Shown: positions 1-8,503 of the stretch, piece by piece | Layout: the number at the start of each line of letters is the position of its first letter | Position numbering within the stretch: position 1 is the stretch's first letter | Source: a virus | Virus record (IMG/VR): IMGVR_UViG_3300010297_000099 | Location: 1-22,303 of that record | Direction: 5' to 3' (one strand) | Length of the DNA: 22,303 bases | The notes under the pieces: model-generated | What the model was told of the DNA's origin: nothing | Seen by the model: the letters and a program-made list of their open reading frames with translations, nothing else | Databases searched by the model: none | Translations under genes and position numbers: made by a program

Positions 1-2514
1 CCCAAGGGCCAGCTCGACAAGGACTGGTTCAACACCCACATGCGGATGGCCAATGCGCTGATCAAGGACAGCCAGCTGGGCAACATCAACACCCAGTGGC
101 TGAACATCGGCAGCAACGGCGTCATGGGCATCTTCGGGCCGGTGCAGGAGACGATGTATAACGGCGCCCGCTTGACGCCCTTTGCCACGCAGCTGACGCG
201 CCAGCCGCTGATGGAAGCGGTGAAGATCTCGGCCGAGGCGCACAACTTCGCCTGGTCGACGATGAAGGCCACCTGGAAGCGCGATCTCAACCGCGTCTTT
301 CAGGAGGGGATCAGCCACTACAGCGGCAACCTCGACACCTACGGCAAGCGCCTGCTCACCAATGAGCAGGAGATCGCTGATCTGCAGGCGATCATCGACA
401 TGCCCTACAAGCAGGGCGCCAACAAGTTCGCCAGCTTCCTTCACCCGCACAACGCAGCGCTGTTCACCAACAAGCTGCAGGTGGCCGCCCGGATCCTGGC
501 CTTCACCAAGCCAAACGGCGCGCGCGAGCTGTCGCGGGCCGAGGCGGCATGGTCGGCACTGGGTCTGGACATGGGCCAGGGCATCCAACGGGTCGACATC
601 CGCGGGATCGACACCTGGACGCCATGGAAGCCAGCGCTGCGCGCCATGGCCGGCGTGGACGACATCTTCGGGAAGTACCACTACCTGTTCAAGCTCAAGG
701 CCGAACTGGAGGTGAAGGCCCGGATGGAGGGCGCTCAGCTGGGCCTGTTCGACGACCGGGACCGCGCCGAGTGGGTGCAGCGCCAGATCGACGAGGCGAT
801 CTATCAGGCCACCCCGAGCGAGGCCAACATCAAGGCCTTCCGCAAGGAGCACGGGCTCAAGGGCAGCGACTTCACCGATGACGAGATCGGGGCGATGCTG
901 GCCGAGCAGAACCTCGCCGGTGCGCCGACCCTGGCCACACAGGAGTCGATCGACGCGCTGCAGCATTCGGCCGAGATGCGGTTCCAGGCGCCACCGGAAG
1001 AAGGCTTCCCCGCCCTGATGGACCGGGCCGTAATGACCGCCCGCCAGAACTGGATGGTGGATCGGTTCGTGATGCCCTACTGGCGCTCGCCCCTAGCCGG
1101 CGTGTTGCTCGATAACCGCCTGGCCACGTTCGGCGTGTTCGACACCATCAAGATGCTGGGCGTCAAAGACCCTGATCCCAAGCTGGTGGCCAGGGTCAAG
1201 GCCGGGTGGACGATGAGCGGCGCGCTACTGCTGGCGTTCGGCGTGCTCGACGCAGCAGGCCAGGTGCGTGGCGGCACCGACCCCGATCCGGCCAAGCGCA
1301 ACACCCTGTTCGGGGTCCGACTGGGGGGCTTCCCGGTGCTCAACACCCTGTTCCTCTGGAAGGATCTCGGCGAGGCGGTCGGCGATTCCCTCAGCAACAA
1401 ATACGACCAGCAGGAGCTGGGCCTGGCCTGGATGAAGGTGATGACCAACCACATCACCCGCCAGGCCGGCATCCAGCAGGTGCAGATGCTGCTGGACTAC
1501 ATGCTCGACGGCAGCAAGCGGGCCGGCGAGAAGCTGCGCCAGGCCGCTGGCTTCATGGGCGCCGGCCAGTTCCCGTTCATCGGCGCTGAGCGCAATCTGG
1601 AGCGTCTGATCGGCGCTGACCGCTCCAGCTTCTTCCGCGATGCACCCGACACCGCAGCGCAGCAGTACCTCCTCAACAAAGACGACCCCTTCGCCAAGGT
1701 TGAGCAGTTCCTCAAGGAGCTGGCCTACGACACGCTGCCCATCACCGCCATGGCAACGGGCAACAAGCGCAAGGAGGACGATCACTTTGGCAGCCCGATC
1801 GGCCACGTCTTCGGCATCAACATCTCCAAGGCTTTCCCGTTCGTCCCATCGCGCTGGCCCAGTGGCCGCATCAACGACGTGGTGTACGCCGAGATGGAAA
1901 GCCAAGACATGCTTGATCCGCCGCGCCCCCTGCTCACCCGCACGCTGGAAGGCGTTGCGATGTCGGACGATCTGCAGCGCGAGTACAACGCGATTCACGG
2001 CAAGATCAAGGCCGACCCCAGCCTGCCGCCCAGCGCTCGGATGCCTCTGGCCGGCAAGAAGGTGCAGGTGCAGTTCAACATGCCCGTCGAAGTCGTGACA
2101 CAGCTGGGCGTGCGGATCCGCAAGGACAACACCGCATCGCTGCCGCTATCGCCAATCCTCGACAAGCTCACCGCCGGTCGGACCAAGAAGGAAGCCCTCT
2201 ACGAGCTGTTCACAAGCCCCTGGTATCAGGCGATGGAGGACGACAAGCGGCTCAGCGCAACGCCCCTTGGCGGCCTACCTGGCTACGAGCGCCGCAAGCG
2301 CGCTGCCCAGGTGTTCATCCGCGGCATCACCGACTACTACGACCTGCTCACCCAGGACGAACTGGAGCGCCGCGCTGCAAGCGGCAAGAGTCAGCCGGCA
2401 AAGGAATGGAGCGACATGAAGACGGAGATGGCGCGCGAAATCTTCCGTCGATCAGAGGAGGGTCTGCCCGCCGCAGCAGGCGCCTTGAGGGATGCGCTGA
2501 TGCCGGCAGAATGA
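1..2514 (+). CDS. Internal virion (ejection) protein, C-terminal part, 5' truncated
   Basis: The reading frame is open from base 1 to the stop at 2514, so about 837 residues are visible and the true start lies outside the window; the ATG at 40 is internal. Length, lack of a signal peptide and position directly before a T7-type tail fibre fit the large inner-core protein (T7 gp16 position) that is ejected into the host with the DNA. The N-terminal transglycosylase domain known from T7 gp16 would lie upstream and is not visible. A hydrophobic stretch around visible residues 400-420 (roughly bases 1210-1260) could be a membrane-crossing segment; the rest is rich in charged helices. The gene ends 25 bp before the tail fibre gene on the same strand. 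Assignment rests on size, composition and gene order, not on a catalytic motif. Confidence 0.75.
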   Translation, partial: PKGQLDKDWFNTHMRMANALIKDSQLGNINTQWLNIGSNGVMGIFGPVQETMYNGARLTPFATQLTRQPLMEAVKISAEAHNFAWSTMKATWKRDLNRVFQEGISHYSGNLDTYGKRLLTNEQEIADLQAIIDMPYKQGANKFASFLHPHNAALFTNKLQVAARILAFTKPNGARELSRAEAAWSALGLDMGQGIQRVDIRGIDTWTPWKPALRAMAGVDDIFGKYHYLFKLKAELEVKARMEGAQLGLFDDRDRAEWVQRQIDEAIYQATPSEANIKAFRKEHGLKGSDFTDDEIGAMLAEQNLAGAPTLATQESIDALQHSAEMRFQAPPEEGFPALMDRAVMTARQNWMVDRFVMPYWRSPLAGVLLDNRLATFGVFDTIKMLGVKDPDPKLVARVKAGWTMSGALLLAFGVLDAAGQVRGGTDPDPAKRNTLFGVRLGGFPVLNTLFLWKDLGEAVGDSLSNKYDQQELGLAWMKVMTNHITRQAGIQQVQMLLDYMLDGSKRAGEKLRQAAGFMGAGQFPFIGAERNLERLIGADRSSFFRDAPDTAAQQYLLNKDDPFAKVEQFLKELAYDTLPITAMATGNKRKEDDHFGSPIGHVFGINISKAFPFVPSRWPSGRINDVVYAEMESQDMLDPPRPLLTRTLEGVAMSDDLQREYNAIHGKIKADPSLPPSARMPLAGKKVQVQFNMPVEVVTQLGVRIRKDNTASLPLSPILDKLTAGRTKKEALYELFTSPWYQAMEDDKRLSATPLGGLPGYERRKRAAQVFIRGITDYYDLLTQDELERRAASGKSQPAKEWSDMKTEMAREIFRRSEEGLPAAAGALRDALMPAE

Positions 2515-2539
2515 GGGCTACGGCCCCGGAGAGTAAACC

Positions 2540-4972
2540 GTGCCCTTCTCATACGCGCAATACGCGGGCAACGGGTCCACGACGACCTTCTCGGTCCCGT
2601 TCCCGTATCTGCTGAAGGCGCACGTCAAGGTCTACCTGGACCTGGTGATCGAAACCGGCTCCTACTCCGCTCTGTTGGCAGAGGGGACTGATTTCACCTG
2701 GACAAGCGACACCCAGATACAGGCCGTCGTCGCCCCAGCATCCGGCGTTCAGCTCACCGTCAGGCGCGAAACGCCAAACGGCACGCAGGTGGTCGGATGG
2801 CAAGACGGTTCCAACCTGGTCGCCGACGACCTCAACATTTCCGACCTGCAGAACCTGTACGTCGTGCAGGAATGGGTCGATTACGCCACCCGATCCAACG
2901 AAGTCAGCCAAGACGCCATCGCGCAGGCGCTTGCGGCTGTTGCCGCCGCGAACTCTGCCTTGCAAAGAAGCGGCGGGACGATGACCGGCCCGATCGTGCT
3001 TGCAAGCGACCCTACGCAGCCGCTGAACCCGGCGACCAAGCAGTACGTCGATACCGCTGATGCGGTGCTGCAGGCCGACATCGACACCCGCTGGGACATG
3101 TCTTCGGACACGATCGACAGCGCCGAAGCCTGGGTCAGCGCAGACGACAAGATCTCCACCACCCAAGCGGCTGACGAGCAGTTCAGCACCCTTGTCCAGC
3201 CAACTACGCCATCCGGCGGTGGCTGGCCTGTTGGCAAGACTTGGCTGCAGAACGATGCCAACAAAACGCTGTCGATCTGGAACGGCAGCGCCTGGATTGG
3301 CATTGCCTCTGGTGGCACCTTCACTCTTCAACCCACAGTCATCTATGTGGACTCGGTGAATGGTGACGACACCAACGACGGCCACCGGATCATCAACCCG
3401 AAGAAGACCATCAAAAACGCCGTCCAGTCTGCTGTTGCAGGGGACATCATCAGGGTGGTGCCTGGGGTGTACCAGGAAGTCCTGCCGATCGACATCACGG
3501 TTGACAACCTCTCCATCGTCGGCGACTCACAGCGCAGCTGCTTTGTCCACCCGACGGTTGCAACAGAGGAGCAGACCATGTTTCGCTGCAACAGCGGCAC
3601 CTACATCGACGGCTTCACCTTTGCCGGCCTGAAGGCATCTGGCGCTCGTGGTGGCCACCCGATTGACGCCGATCCCACCTATGGCTTGCCTGCTAGCCAG
3701 GGTTGGGTTGCTGGCTTCTATCCGGGCTGTGTCATCAAGAAAAGCCCGTACATCAACAACTGCTCCAACTTTGCGGATGCCAGCATTGATAACAGCAACT
3801 TCAACCCCAACAACTACACCGGCACTGGTGGCGACCTGACCTCTGCACCGACTGGTGGCGGCGTGATCGTGGACGGTTCACTGCCTGCAGTCAACAGTCC
3901 GCTGCGGTCCTTCGTCATCAATGAGTTCACTCAGGTCTGCCTGGATGGCCCTGGCCTGCTGGTCTGCAACAACGGCTATGCCCAGGCCGTGTCGTTCTTT
4001 GGTCTGTTCTGCCACTACCACGCCAAGGCGCTCAGTGGCGGCCAGATCAACATGGAGGTCGGCACCACTGATTTCGGCCGGTATGGCCTGATTGCTGACG
4101 GCAAGAGCAGCTCTGCCATCTTCACGGCAGCGGCCAATGGCAACGCTTCTGCAGGGGCAACGACCTTTGCTATCAATGCACCAACGCCAGCTGGCAGCTG
4201 GTTTGGTGATGCGACCCGACCTGCCACCAACATGCTGGTGCAGGTCGGCAGTGACATCTATCCCATCCTCAGCTCTACGGCCAACGGCTCTGGGTGGGAT
4301 GTCGTCATCAGCCGCCCGGACCCGAACGACCTCTCGATCAATCTTGGCTTAGCCAACAGCCATAGCAGCGGGGCAGCGGTCAGCTTCTTCCTGCGGTCGA
4401 TGGTTAGCACTGCGTCCCACACCATGGAGTACGCGGGATCTGGCACCGATTACAGCGCCTTGCCCGAAAACGGCGGTGTTCCGGTTGAAGCCAATGAAGT
4501 TGTCAACCTGAACAACGGCAAGGTCTGGCTGACCAGCACAGATCAGAACGGCAAGTTCAAAGTTGGCGACACCTTCCTGGTGAACCAGCAGACAGGACTT
4601 GTCGACATCCCTGGGCTGGCTCTTCCAACGCGAACAACCGCCGCAGCGGGTACGCTTCCAGCAACCAGTTACGCGGCAATTACATACGCCGCAAGCGTTG
4701 CGCTTGATCTGGCAGCTCTTGACGGTCAATATCGCACGATTAGCCTCACTGGCGATCTGACATTCACCACCAGCAACCTCGCCACTGGGCGAACTGTGGT
4801 GATCCGAATCATTGCTGATGCGTCTCAGCGAACACTTACCTTCCCAACTGATTGGAAATTCATTGGCACGAAGCCAGCGAATATCGCTGCATCCAAGACC
4901 GGCGTGCTGAGCCTCACATTCTTCGGTAGCCTTGATTCTGACTGCGTTGCAGCTTGGGGGGTGCAGGGATGA
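2540..4972 (+). CDS. T7-like tail fibre protein with beta-helix-like body
   Basis: This 810-residue protein begins with a T7 tail-fibre N-terminal domain (about residues 1-120, starting MPFSYAQYAGNGSTTTFSVP), the part that fastens the fibre to the tail. Residues about 145-175 carry the GGTMTGPI...NPATKQYVDT linker common in phage fibres. From about residue 265 the sequence YVDSVNGDDTNDG starts a parallel beta-helix/pectin-lyase-like region of the DUF1565 kind. The C-terminal ~100 residues are Thr/Ser/Ala-rich and probably hold the receptor-contact region. It acts on the virion surface. The start is GTG at 2540, with GGAG nine bases upstream. Its stop overlaps the next gene's start (ATGATG). 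The body could have polysaccharide-degrading activity, but no catalytic residues can be named. Confidence 0.9.
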   Translation: MPFSYAQYAGNGSTTTFSVPFPYLLKAHVKVYLDLVIETGSYSALLAEGTDFTWTSDTQIQAVVAPASGVQLTVRRETPNGTQVVGWQDGSNLVADDLNISDLQNLYVVQEWVDYATRSNEVSQDAIAQALAAVAAANSALQRSGGTMTGPIVLASDPTQPLNPATKQYVDTADAVLQADIDTRWDMSSDTIDSAEAWVSADDKISTTQAADEQFSTLVQPTTPSGGGWPVGKTWLQNDANKTLSIWNGSAWIGIASGGTFTLQPTVIYVDSVNGDDTNDGHRIINPKKTIKNAVQSAVAGDIIRVVPGVYQEVLPIDITVDNLSIVGDSQRSCFVHPTVATEEQTMFRCNSGTYIDGFTFAGLKASGARGGHPIDADPTYGLPASQGWVAGFYPGCVIKKSPYINNCSNFADASIDNSNFNPNNYTGTGGDLTSAPTGGGVIVDGSLPAVNSPLRSFVINEFTQVCLDGPGLLVCNNGYAQAVSFFGLFCHYHAKALSGGQINMEVGTTDFGRYGLIADGKSSSAIFTAAANGNASAGATTFAINAPTPAGSWFGDATRPATNMLVQVGSDIYPILSSTANGSGWDVVISRPDPNDLSINLGLANSHSSGAAVSFFLRSMVSTASHTMEYAGSGTDYSALPENGGVPVEANEVVNLNNGKVWLTSTDQNGKFKVGDTFLVNQQTGLVDIPGLALPTRTTAAAGTLPATSYAAITYAASVALDLAALDGQYRTISLTGDLTFTTSNLATGRTVVIRIIADASQRTLTFPTDWKFIGTKPANIAASKTGVLSLTFFGSLDSDCVAAWGVQG

Positions 4973-5541
4973 TGGCCAACCTCGTTCGCATTATTGATGG
5001 GGCGATGATCTGGCCCTACTCACTGGGACAGCTCAGGCTGGATGAGCCGGCGCAATCGTTCTCCTGGGCGCCGAGTGATGCAGAGCTGGCGCATTACGGC
5101 GTGCATCGCGTTGAGCCCAGCGATCCACCTGTCGCGGATCCGGCGCTCGAGAAGGTGATCCAAGCCGCTCCTGCTGAAATCGACGGCAAATGGATGCAGC
5201 AATGGGAGTTGGTTCCACTCACCGCTGAGGAGCAAGCCGCCTATTACGCCGCTACGCACCCCCCGCGCTGGCTGAAGTTTGGCCAGATGGTGCAGGCAGA
5301 GCCGAGGATCAATGCACTGCTCAGCCGGGCATTGATCAATGCACCGGCCCTGGCAATGGCGCTGTCCGTAGGACTGGGCAAAGCCGCTGATGGTGATAGC
5401 ACAATCTTCCTTGGCGCCTGGAACTCGGCGCTGGGGCTTGGGCTGATCGACGCAGAGCTGATCACGCTGATGCAAGATGCAGCGCAAGCGCATGATCTGC
5501 CTGCTGAGTTCATTGCCGGCTTGGCTAGAGGTGTGGCGTGA
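4969..5541 (+). CDS. Probable tail-fibre-associated/assembly protein
   Basis: A 190-residue protein whose start overlaps the stop of the tail fibre gene, implying translational coupling. The N-terminus contains WPYSLGQLRLDEPAQSFSW followed by a segment with HYGVHRVEPSDPP; this layout is typical of small proteins next to fibre genes in many tailed phages. The C-terminal half (about 110-190) is helical and alanine-rich. No membrane segment or enzymatic motif is visible. A role in fibre folding or attachment is inferred from position and general resemblance to fibre-assembly proteins. An upstream in-frame TTG at 4954 is possible, but the ATG at 4969 fits the overlap architecture better. Confidence 0.6.
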   Translation: MMANLVRIIDGAMIWPYSLGQLRLDEPAQSFSWAPSDAELAHYGVHRVEPSDPPVADPALEKVIQAAPAEIDGKWMQQWELVPLTAEEQAAYYAATHPPRWLKFGQMVQAEPRINALLSRALINAPALAMALSVGLGKAADGDSTIFLGAWNSALGLGLIDAELITLMQDAAQAHDLPAEFIAGLARGVA

Positions 5542-6272
5542 ATCTACTGCTGAGTGATCCGGCGTTTTTGTCGGTAGCCGCGACTATCAGTGGTGGGGGT
5601 GGCATTGTTACGAATGGTCTGGTCCTCAACCTAGATGCTGGCGACCCCAGTTCGTATCCTGGCACTGGCACTACTTGGACTGATATAAGTGGCAATGGTA
5701 ATAGTGCTGCTTTAACGAATGGACCGACTTTTAGTAGTGCTAATGGTGGGTCTTTGAGTTTTGATGGAGTGGATGACTATTCGACAATATCACACTCCTC
5801 TTCTTTAAATTTCCCTACCGCTCTTACGATCTCGGTGTGGTATTATAGCGGAAATGCTGAATATTACTTATACTTAAAGGGAAGAACCGATGTCGATGAC
5901 TATAACCCATTAGTGTTTGCAAATGGAACTTATGGATGGACTGGACCAAGTGGAAGATCTTTTTACAATCCACCTACTGGATACATTCAAACTAACACTT
6001 GGTATAACTTGGCAGTAACACACATTAGTGGCAGTGATCCGATAATGTATAGAAATTCAATACCATCTACTTCTCATGTTTATACTGAAGGAAGTGGAGT
6101 TCGTGCTTTAGGGACTAATTCATACCTAGTTAGCATAAATGCTGATGTTCCTAGGAATCAGATTGGAACTTTTAATGGAAAAATTGCATCTATTCAGGCA
6201 TACAACAGAGCACTCACAGCAGCAGAAATCCAACAAAACTACAACGCTCTTAAGTCGAGGTACGGACTGTGA
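5538..6272 (+). CDS. LamG/concanavalin-like domain protein (probable virion adhesin)
   Basis: A 244-residue protein starting at GTG, overlapping the previous stop (GTGA). From about residue 28 it reads as a single laminin-G-like/concanavalin jelly-roll domain: LVLNLDAGDPSSYPGTGTTW, then DISGNGNSA, SLSFDGVDDY, ALTISVWYY and the closing IASIQAYNRALTAAEIQQNY. That pattern is typical of LamG_3-type domains on phage particles and secreted cyanobacterial proteins. A role in host-surface binding is inferred. The base composition is strikingly AT-rich compared with flanking genes, and codons ending in A/T dominate, which suggests recent transfer. A short hydrophobic N-terminus (residues 1-20) is present but is not a clear signal peptide. 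Confidence 0.8.
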   Translation: MNLLLSDPAFLSVAATISGGGGIVTNGLVLNLDAGDPSSYPGTGTTWTDISGNGNSAALTNGPTFSSANGGSLSFDGVDDYSTISHSSSLNFPTALTISVWYYSGNAEYYLYLKGRTDVDDYNPLVFANGTYGWTGPSGRSFYNPPTGYIQTNTWYNLAVTHISGSDPIMYRNSIPSTSHVYTEGSGVRALGTNSYLVSINADVPRNQIGTFNGKIASIQAYNRALTAAEIQQNYNALKSRYGL

Positions 6273-6393
6273 CCTACAAACCAACCAACGCATCCATCAA
6301 CCTTGGCCCTTATTACGGTTAGGCCATTTCTGCTGCGGGATGGCGCAGCTGCGTGTAGTCGTTACTCTGCAGGGGTGCAGCAACTGACCCTCT

Positions 6394-6570
6394 GTGGACC
6401 CGGCCACAATCCTTGCCCTCATCGGTTTAGGCGGCTCGGGTGTGGCCGCGCTCTGGAAGATCGCAAACGGTCTGGGGCGATTCGAGTCGCGCACCACAAC
6501 AATTCTTGAAGGGGTGCAGACGATGCTGCAGGACCACGAAACCAGGCTCCGCGACCTCGAGCGCCCCTGA
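6394..6570 (+). CDS. Small membrane protein, holin/spanin-like
   Basis: A 58-residue protein, GTG start, reading MDPATILALIGLGGSGVAAL then WKIANGLGRF and ending RDLERP. It has one N-terminal membrane helix (about residues 4-24) followed by a heptad-like amphipathic helix (about 30-57), the layout of many phage lysis-region membrane proteins. Its stop overlaps the ATG of the next gene (TGATG). Position between the fibre genes and the endolysin block suggests holin or lysis-accessory function, but this is inference; no family-specific motif is seen. The 121 bp before it (6273-6393) contain no convincing gene, only a 17-codon frame beginning at GTG 6269. Confidence 0.6.
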   Translation: MDPATILALIGLGGSGVAALWKIANGLGRFESRTTTILEGVQTMLQDHETRLRDLERP

Positions 6571-6755
6571 TGGAACACCTCACCGACTACATCGCTCTCG
6601 CCGTTGCCATCCATGGCGTGGCCCTGGCGGTGGTGAACCTGACCCCCACTCCAAAGGACAACGAAGCACTGGATGGCTACACCCGTGCAGTGGTGAAGGC
6701 CTACCGAGCAATCGAGATCCTGGCTGGCATCGTCAGCCCGCGGGTTAAGCGGTGA
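6570..6755 (+). CDS. Small membrane protein, probable holin-like
   Basis: A 61-residue protein, ATG start sharing one base with the previous stop. Residues about 5-24 (DYIALAVAIHGVALAVVNLT) are a hydrophobic helix, followed by PTPKDNEALD and a C-terminal helix with KAYRAIEILAG and a basic end (SPRVKR). The VNLTPTPKDNEAL...YRAIEILAG pattern is one I recall from small proteins next to phage lysis genes. Two adjacent small membrane proteins before an endolysin suggest a holin with a partner, but which does what cannot be told. It overlaps the next gene by four bases. Confidence 0.65.
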   Translation: MEHLTDYIALAVAIHGVALAVVNLTPTPKDNEALDGYTRAVVKAYRAIEILAGIVSPRVKR

Positions 6756-6883
6756 CCAAGCCCAAGAGCAACCAGCAGCAGATCCACCGCGAACCGATCT
6801 GCAAGAAGACGCGCCAGGGCAATGGCCGCGGCAGCAAGCCCAGCCATGGCCGCAAACGACGCCACGGTCAAGGCAAAGGCTGA
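6752..6883 (+). CDS. Tiny highly basic protein (putative nucleic-acid-binding)
   Basis: A 43-residue protein starting at GTG 6752, overlapping the previous stop (GGTGA). About a third of its residues are Lys/Arg/His, with almost no hydrophobic residues: MTKPKSNQQQIHREPICKKT, then RQGNGRGSKPSHGRKRRHGQ and GKG. Similar small proteins with a GNGR...SKP...RGQGK-type tail occur in many cyanophages, as far as I recall, with no established function. Binding to DNA, RNA or the virion interior is a reasonable guess from charge alone. Its last 16 bases overlap the 3' end of a convergent minus-strand gene. Confidence 0.6.
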   Translation: MTKPKSNQQQIHREPICKKTRQGNGRGSKPSHGRKRRHGQGKG

Positions 6884-7098
6884 CCGCCCTTATCGGCCGC
6901 TTCCAGAGATGCGATCCAGCTGTCGAAGGCCTCCCTTGATGGGATCTTCGCCGGCAGCTTGAGCCACCGCCTCACATCCACCGGGCAGCGCAGGAAAACG
7001 CTGGCGCCCTTGGCGTAGGCGATGAAGAACCGCCCGTTCCAGTCCTTGCCGGTTTCGACCGTGGTGGCCGGCCCCATGTGCAGCCGTTCTCTCCTCAT
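6868..7098 (-). CDS. Conserved-looking small protein coupled to the endolysin
   Basis: A 76-residue protein on the minus strand. Its ATG overlaps the endolysin stop (ATGA), so it is probably translated from the same message. It contains an aromatic stretch (DWNGRFFIAYAKGASVFLRC) and an amphipathic C-terminal half with PAKIPSREAFDSWIASLEAA. There is no membrane segment, so it is unlikely to be a holin. I do not recognise the family. An internal ATG eight codons in (HMGPATTVE) could also serve as start. Its 3' end overlaps the basic-protein gene on the other strand by 16 bp, so plus- and minus-strand transcripts meet here; no clear terminator is seen between them. Confidence 0.55.
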   Translation of the reverse strand: MRRERLHMGPATTVETGKDWNGRFFIAYAKGASVFLRCPVDVRRWLKLPAKIPSREAFDSWIASLEAADKGGQPLP

Positions 7099-8219
7099 GG
7101 CCGGCAGGTGAGATACCAGCCGCCGCTGCCACCAGGCATCCAGCGGGGGTTCCAGTTCTTGCGGCTGTAGGCCAGGCCCGCGCCCTTGGTGTTCTTGCTG
7201 TAGCCGCCCTGGACCAGCAGGGCCTCACCGTTGGGATCGTTGTGGATCCAAGCAGCATCGGTGTAGCCAATGATCACGGTCCAGTGACCGCCGCCTTTAG
7301 GCGCCGTGGCGGGCCCTTGATGCAGCCACCCGACTGCCACTGGCCGGCCCTGGTCGATCTCGCGCTCCAGGGCCGCAGGGCTGCCATTGGTGTGGAAGTC
7401 GGCCTTCAGCCCCAGGGCCCGCAGTGCAGCCAGCTGGGCCTCGGCCGATGTGGTGTCCCCGTATCTGGCGCGGACGTTGTTATAGGCGTCGTCATTGGCA
7501 ACCTTCCCCCAGAACATTGCCAACATGGCGCAGCTCGAGGAGAAGCACTCGCGGTAGCCAGTGCCGCTCTTGTTGTCGAGCTGGCTCTGCCACTTCACGC
7601 TCAACGGGTTCTTGAGCAATGCCGGCAGCCTGATCGGGCGCTCCTGATCCATCAGCGCAATCAGGCGCTCGCTGTAGGCAGGCAGGGTGGCGTAGCCCTG
7701 GCGCTGCAGCTCCTTGGCTGCCTCGTTGCGGTTGGCTGCCCGGTTGATCCCTTTGTGCTCCTTCCAGTCGAGATACCAGCGCTCGACCAGATACTTCACC
7801 GCGGCATCAAGCGAATCGAAGTTGACGAAGGAATCGTCGATCGTGATCGTCTTGCCGTTCACCACCTCCTGCGTCTTCTTGACGCTGCCCGGACCCTTCA
7901 GGCCAAACGGGTTATTGCGGCCGCTCATGTGCTGTCCGCTGCCGCTCTCCAGCCGCCACTGCGCGGCCACCAGCTCTGGGTAACGGCTGCCGTACTTCCT
8001 GGCCGCGGCCTCGATGCCACCCCAGGTGTTGTCGATGTCCCCCTGGCCCCGCCAATCACCAACCCATTCAGCTGATTCCGTCAGCAGGCCAGGGTCTGCG
8101 TGTTTGATGTGCTGGCCGAGCTTTGTGATGCTCTTTTTCTGGTGGGGCAACCCCTTGTAGTTGTCCCAAAACTGCAGCCACCGTTCATCGGTGAACTGCA
8201 CATCCTGTATTGGCATCAT
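7095..8219 (-). CDS. Two-domain endolysin: glucosaminidase plus C39-like peptidase
   Basis: A 374-residue protein with two wall-degrading domains. Residues about 60-192 match the FlgJ/glucosaminidase type: AARKYGSRYPELVAAQWRLE with probable catalytic Glu91, then GRNNPFGLKG and YATLPAYSERLIALM. Residues about 205-374 match a C39-like papain-fold peptidase: probable catalytic Cys225 (YRECFSSSCAM, with Gln213 upstream as possible oxyanion residue), His312 (GGGHWTVIIGY) and Asp328 (HNDPNGE). There is no signal peptide, so release would depend on a holin. It would cut both sugar and peptide parts of the cell wall, or the second domain could process another protein. It is minus strand; its ATGATG start overlaps the TTG start option of the opposite small-terminase-like gene. 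Confidence 0.85.
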   Translation of the reverse strand: MMPIQDVQFTDERWLQFWDNYKGLPHQKKSITKLGQHIKHADPGLLTESAEWVGDWRGQGDIDNTWGGIEAAARKYGSRYPELVAAQWRLESGSGQHMSGRNNPFGLKGPGSVKKTQEVVNGKTITIDDSFVNFDSLDAAVKYLVERWYLDWKEHKGINRAANRNEAAKELQRQGYATLPAYSERLIALMDQERPIRLPALLKNPLSVKWQSQLDNKSGTGYRECFSSSCAMLAMFWGKVANDDAYNNVRARYGDTTSAEAQLAALRALGLKADFHTNGSPAALEREIDQGRPVAVGWLHQGPATAPKGGGHWTVIIGYTDAAWIHNDPNGEALLVQGGYSKNTKGAGLAYSRKNWNPRWMPGGSGGWYLTCRP

Positions 8220-8245
8220 GGGAAAAGCTCTCCACCCATGTAACC

Positions 8246-8503
8246 GTGGCTGATCAAAAAAAACTCAGAGAGACGCTTGAGGAAATCCACGAGACTGTGG
8301 CGAACGGCATCCTGGAAGACCTGCGCAATGGCGACAAGAACGCCCGCCGCGAAGCGCTGCAGCTCCTGAAGCAGAACAGCATCACCGCAGCCGCCATGCC
8401 AGAGACGCCCACGGCCGATCTGGCGCGCCTGGCCGGCAAGCTCAACTTCGCCGAGCTCGAGCAGAAGACGAAGGTAGTGCCGCTTCGCCCTGAAGCCGCC
8501 TGA
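8246..8503 (+). CDS. Putative small terminase subunit (T7 gp18-like)
   Basis: An 85-residue protein from GTG 8246, or 97 residues from TTG 8210; neither has a clear Shine-Dalgarno. The pattern (LRETLEEIHETVANGILEDL, then NGDKNARREALQLLKQNSIT) is an N-terminal helix pair followed by a variable linker and an acidic/basic tail. This resembles the gp18/DNA-maturase-A type of T7-like phages, which recognises concatemers and recruits the large subunit. It is the only plus-strand gene within the 6868-11156 block. Its start region is divergent to the endolysin start and its last 62 bases overlap the convergent end of the large terminase gene. The family assignment is by pattern and neighbourhood, not proven. 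Confidence 0.6.
   Translation: MADQKKLRETLEEIHETVANGILEDLRNGDKNARREALQLLKQNSITAAAMPETPTADLARLAGKLNFAELEQKTKVVPLRPEAA

Noticed and set aside
1225-1998. Minus-strand open frame of 257 codons opposite the internal virion gene
   Set aside because: Valine/alanine-rich antisense shadow of a clearly coding strand with no independent start signal.
6147-6160. TCCTAGGAATCA, identical to part of the operator-like array at 14970
   Set aside because: It lies inside the LamG coding sequence, lacks the partner TGCGAGA at the right offset, and encodes ordinary residues; most likely chance.
6269-6322. 17-codon frame MTYKPTNASINLGPYYG after the LamG gene
   Set aside because: Overlaps the stop as a GTGA junction, but is too short and unsupported to call a gene; possibly a remnant of a longer fibre-region gene.
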